8,269 bases of DNA from Actinomyces sp. (lineage in GTDB: Bacteria > Actinomycetota > Acidimicrobiia > Acidimicrobiales > Aldehydirespiratoraceae), in NCBI GenBank assembly GCA_003697065.1, contig RFFY01000243.1, forward strand, positions 1 through 8,269, read 5' to 3'. Both the position numbers and the translations under genes were made by a program. The notes beneath the pieces were generated by a model. That model was not told the origin of the DNA. It saw nothing but the letters and a program-made list of their open reading frames with translations, and did no database searches. Shown here piece by piece: positions 6,053 to 8,269 of the stretch (positions are counted from its first letter, which is position 1; the number at the start of each line of letters is the position of its first letter).

Positions 6053-7480
6053 TCACAGGGCGATGCCCGCCACCTTGGTCTCGAGGTACTCGTCGAGTCC
6101 CTCGTGTCCCCCCTCCCGCCCCAGGCCGGAGTCCTTCATGCCCCCGAAGGGCACCCGGGCGGCCGTCGGGTTGACGTCGTTGACCCCGATGATGCCGAAG
6201 CGCAAGCCCTCCACGGCCCGGATGGCCGTCGACAGGTCCCGGGTGTACACGTAGGCGGCCAGCCCGTAGTCGGTGTCGTTGGCGGCATCGATCACGGTGT
6301 CGACGTCGTCGTAGACGATGACGGGCGCCACCGGTCCGAAGGTCTCCTCGCGCCGGATCACCATGTCGTCGGTCACGTCGAGCACCACCGTCGGGGCATA
6401 GAAGTGACCCCGGGCGAACTCGCCGTCGACCAGGCGGTGGCCGCCCACCGGCACCCGGGCACCCTTGGCCCGGGCGTCGTCGACCTGGGCCGCCACCTTG
6501 GCCACCGCCGCCTCGTCGATGAGGGGACCGACCGTCACCCCCTCACCGGTGCCGACCCCCGCCTTCACCCGCCCGACCCGTTCGCACAAGGTGGCGGCGA
6601 ACGCCTCGGCGGACTCGCGGTGGACGTAGAGCCGGTTGGGGCTGATGCAGGCCTGGCCGCTGTTGAGGAACTTGAGCGCCGCCGCCCCCTTGGCCGCCCG
6701 GACGGGGTCGGCGTCGGGGAACACGATGAAGGGGGCGTGGCCGCCCAGCTCCACCGAGATGCGCTGGAGGTTGGCCGCCGCCTTCGAGGCCAGCAGGCGC
6801 CCCACCGCCGTCGACCCGGTGAAGGTCAGCTTGCGCACCCGGCGGTCGCCGGTGAGGACCTCGCCGATGGGTGCCGGGTCCGACGCCGTCACACAGTTGA
6901 CGACACCGGGAGGGACACCGACCTCGTCGAAGATCTCCATGACCGCCCGGGCGCACAGGGGGGTCGCCTCGGCCGGCTTGAGCACGACGGTGCACCCGGC
7001 CGCCAGAGCCGGGCCGAGCTTCCGGGTCAGCATCGAGATCGGGTAGTTCCACGGGGTGATCGCCCCCACCACCCCCACCGGGACCCGCAGGGCGACGAAG
7101 CGCTGGTCGGGCCGCGACGAGGGCAGCCAGCCCCCCTCGATGCGGCGAGCCTCCTCGGCGAACCAGCGCAGGAAGTCGGCGGCGTAGACGACCTCGTTGC
7201 GGGCCGCCCGCAGGGGCTTGCCCTGCTCGCGGGTCATGAGACGGGCGAGCTCGTCGGTGCGTTCCTGCATGAGACGCCAGGCCGCCAGGAGCAGATCGGC
7301 CCGCTCGTCGACGGTGGTCGTCGACCAGGAGGCGAAGGCCCGGTCGGCCGCCTCCACCGCCCGGGTGGCGTCGGCGGCGGTGGCGTCGGGGACGGTGCCG
7401 ATCTCCTCGCCCGTGGCCGGATCGGTCACGGCGAAGCGACGCCCGTCGAGGGCCTCGACGAAGGCTCCGTCGATGTACAT
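6053..7480 (-). CDS. NAD(P)-dependent aldehyde dehydrogenase, succinate-semialdehyde dehydrogenase-like
   Basis: The 475-residue protein is a complete ALDH-superfamily enzyme oxidising an aldehyde to its acid. Catalytic residues are present: Asn145 in ITPWNYP, Lys168 in KPAE for the cofactor, FTGS at 220-223, general base Glu244 in ELGG, nucleophile Cys278 in GQAC and Glu379 in ETFGP. The closest remembered relatives are GabD-type enzymes, sharing TRKLGPALAAGC, APFIVF, GPLIDEAAVAKV and PFGGMKDSGLGREGG. The arginine six residues before the catalytic cysteine, which binds the succinate semialdehyde carboxylate in human SSADH (Arg334), is Leu272 here, so the true substrate is uncertain; I give no gene symbol. 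The ATG was chosen because AGGAG lies six bases upstream and the protein then starts MYIDGAF, typical of the family. The next gene upstream ends 41 bp away; argC begins 78 bp downstream. Confidence 0.88.
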   Translation of the reverse strand: MYIDGAFVEALDGRRFAVTDPATGEEIGTVPDATAADATRAVEAADRAFASWSTTTVDERADLLLAAWRLMQERTDELARLMTREQGKPLRAARNEVVYAADFLRWFAEEARRIEGGWLPSSRPDQRFVALRVPVGVVGAITPWNYPISMLTRKLGPALAAGCTVVLKPAEATPLCARAVMEIFDEVGVPPGVVNCVTASDPAPIGEVLTGDRRVRKLTFTGSTAVGRLLASKAAANLQRISVELGGHAPFIVFPDADPVRAAKGAAALKFLNSGQACISPNRLYVHRESAEAFAATLCERVGRVKAGVGTGEGVTVGPLIDEAAVAKVAAQVDDARAKGARVPVGGHRLVDGEFARGHFYAPTVVLDVTDDMVIRREETFGPVAPVIVYDDVDTVIDAANDTDYGLAAYVYTRDLSTAIRAVEGLRFGIIGVNDVNPTAARVPFGGMKDSGLGREGGHEGLDEYLETKVAGIAL

Positions 7481-7486
7481 GGCGGT

Positions 7487-7491
7487 CTCCT
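7487..7491 (-). promoter_or_regulatory. Ribosome binding site of the aldehyde dehydrogenase
   Basis: AGGAG lies six bases before the ATG at 7480. It favours this start over the in-frame codon at 7552, which lies inside the preceding gene and would add 24 residues that do not look like the family. Confidence 0.75.
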
Positions 7492-7521
7492 GGGTGGCGC
7501 GGTCGGTGTTCGGGCCGATGC

Positions 7522-8269
7522 TCAGGTCACGGTGACGACGGCCTTGCCCCACACCCGCCGCTCGGCCAGGTCCTGGAGGGCCCGGGACGCCTCCTCGAAG
7601 GGGACGGGGGGATACAGGGGTGGGTCGACGACACCGTCACGGGCGAGGGCGAAGACGGCCTCGAGCTGGCGCCCCAGTGAGGCCGGGTCGCGCATCAGCG
7701 AGGCGCCCCAGTGCACGCCGACCACGCTGTAGTTCTTCAACAGGACGTGGTTGGCGGGTATCTGGGGGATACCGGCCACGAAGCCGATGACGAGGGCCCG
7801 CCCACCCCAACCCATGCTGCGCCGCACCTGGGTGAAGGTGTCACCCCCGACGGGATCGAAGGCGACGTCGACGCCGCCCCCGGTCAGGTCGCGGACCGCC
7901 TCGACCCACTCGGGTGTGCGGTGATGGTCGATGACAGCGTCGACCCCCAGGCTCTCGACGAGCTCGGCCTTGGCGGTCCCGCCGACCACGGCCACGATCC
8001 TGGCCCCGACCGAACGGGCGAGCTGGATGGCGGCCGTCCCGGTGCCACCCCCGGCACCGGTGACCAGGAGCCACTCCCCCGCCGCCAGGTGGGCCCGTTC
8101 GAACAGGGCGTACCAGGCGGTGCCGTAGTTGATGGGGATGGCGGCCGCCCGGGCCGGGTCCAGGGCCTCGGCCGGGTAGGGGTGGACCGATCCGGCCGGG
8201 ACCGCGACCAGCTCCGCCAGTCCCCCGCCGGCCATCACCACCGGGGTCCCGACGGGCGGGGCGTCGACG
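7522..8269 (-). CDS. Quinone oxidoreductase-like MDR-family reductase, 5' end outside window
   Basis: The last 248 residues of a medium-chain dehydrogenase/reductase are visible; the frame is open to the window edge. Roughly 75 N-terminal residues are missing if it has the usual length of about 325. NYGTAWYAL precedes the Rossmann fold, and LLVTGAGGGTGTAAIQLARSVGA is the NADPH-binding glycine motif (usually AxGGVG). GGGVDVAFDPVGGDTF, GRALVIGFVAGIPQIPAN and KNYSVVGVHWGA follow the pattern of NADPH:quinone oxidoreductase-like proteins. The visible part has no cysteine, so the structural-zinc cluster of alcohol dehydrogenases is absent. The likely role is NADPH-dependent reduction of a quinone or an enoyl-type substrate, which the sequence does not settle. 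It lies 41 bp upstream of the aldehyde dehydrogenase on the same strand, so the two may be co-transcribed. Confidence 0.87.
   Translation of the reverse strand, partial: VDAPPVGTPVVMAGGGLAELVAVPAGSVHPYPAEALDPARAAAIPINYGTAWYALFERAHLAAGEWLLVTGAGGGTGTAAIQLARSVGARIVAVVGGTAKAELVESLGVDAVIDHHRTPEWVEAVRDLTGGGVDVAFDPVGGDTFTQVRRSMGWGGRALVIGFVAGIPQIPANHVLLKNYSVVGVHWGASLMRDPASLGRQLEAVFALARDGVVDPPLYPPVPFEEASRALQDLAERRVWGKAVVTVT

Noticed and set aside
7481..7552. Upstream in-frame start of the aldehyde dehydrogenase at 7552
   Set aside because: It would overlap the preceding gene and add 24 residues unlike the family. The ATG at 7480 has AGGAG at ideal spacing.
6104..7732. Plus-strand open frame (542 codons) opposite the aldehyde dehydrogenase
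   Set aside because: Shadow frame of a convincing ALDH; the composition is biased to His, Gly, Arg and Asp and has no recognisable domain.
1..8269. Search by eye for CRISPR arrays, tRNA or rRNA genes, insertion-sequence ends and phage or defence genes
   Set aside because: No regularly spaced direct repeats, no cloverleaf-like segments, no transposase or integrase motifs; nearly all of the window is accounted for by conserved metabolic genes.

Overview
The window is very GC-rich bacterial DNA in which every supported gene lies on the minus strand. It holds most of an arginine biosynthesis operon in the order argC-argJ-argB-argD-argF-argR-argG' (read from position 5974 down to 1). This order, with argR inside the operon between argF and argG, the strong GC bias and a promoter that looks leaderless all suggest an actinobacterium. 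I would guess a deep-branching high-GC lineage such as Acidimicrobiia, but the sequence alone does not prove that.

Layout: positions 1-37 are the first codons of argG, cut by the window edge. Then come argR (34-528), argF (538-1443), argD (1443-2693), argB (2690-3610), argJ (3610-4809), a 70-bp C-rich linker (4810-4879) and argC (4880-5974). Five of the six junctions are 4-bp or 1-bp overlaps or a 9-bp gap, so the genes are probably co-transcribed and translationally coupled. The 78-bp gap upstream of argC (5975-6052) is an AT-rich island. It carries a tandem pair of ARG boxes and a -10 hexamer placed so that transcription should begin at the A of the argC ATG. Upstream of that, on the same strand, are an aldehyde dehydrogenase of the succinate-semialdehyde dehydrogenase type (6053-7480) and the 3' part of a zinc-free quinone-oxidoreductase-like MDR gene (7522-8269, start outside the window).

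How the genes work together: ArgJ moves the acetyl group from N-acetylornithine onto glutamate (acetyl cycle). ArgB, ArgC and ArgD then phosphorylate, reduce and transaminate N-acetylglutamate to N-acetylornithine. ArgJ releases ornithine, ArgF carbamoylates it to citrulline, and ArgG starts the conversion of citrulline to arginine. ArgR binds arginine and is expected to repress the whole operon, including its own gene, at the two boxes before argC. ArgB also carries the N-terminal helix seen in arginine-inhibited N-acetylglutamate kinases. Control is therefore likely at both the transcriptional and enzyme levels.

I found no mobile element, CRISPR array, RNA gene or unknown system. The most interesting material is regulatory: the helically phased operator, the leaderless start of argC and the C-rich argC-argJ linker. 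Most of the remaining sequence is a conventional biosynthetic operon.
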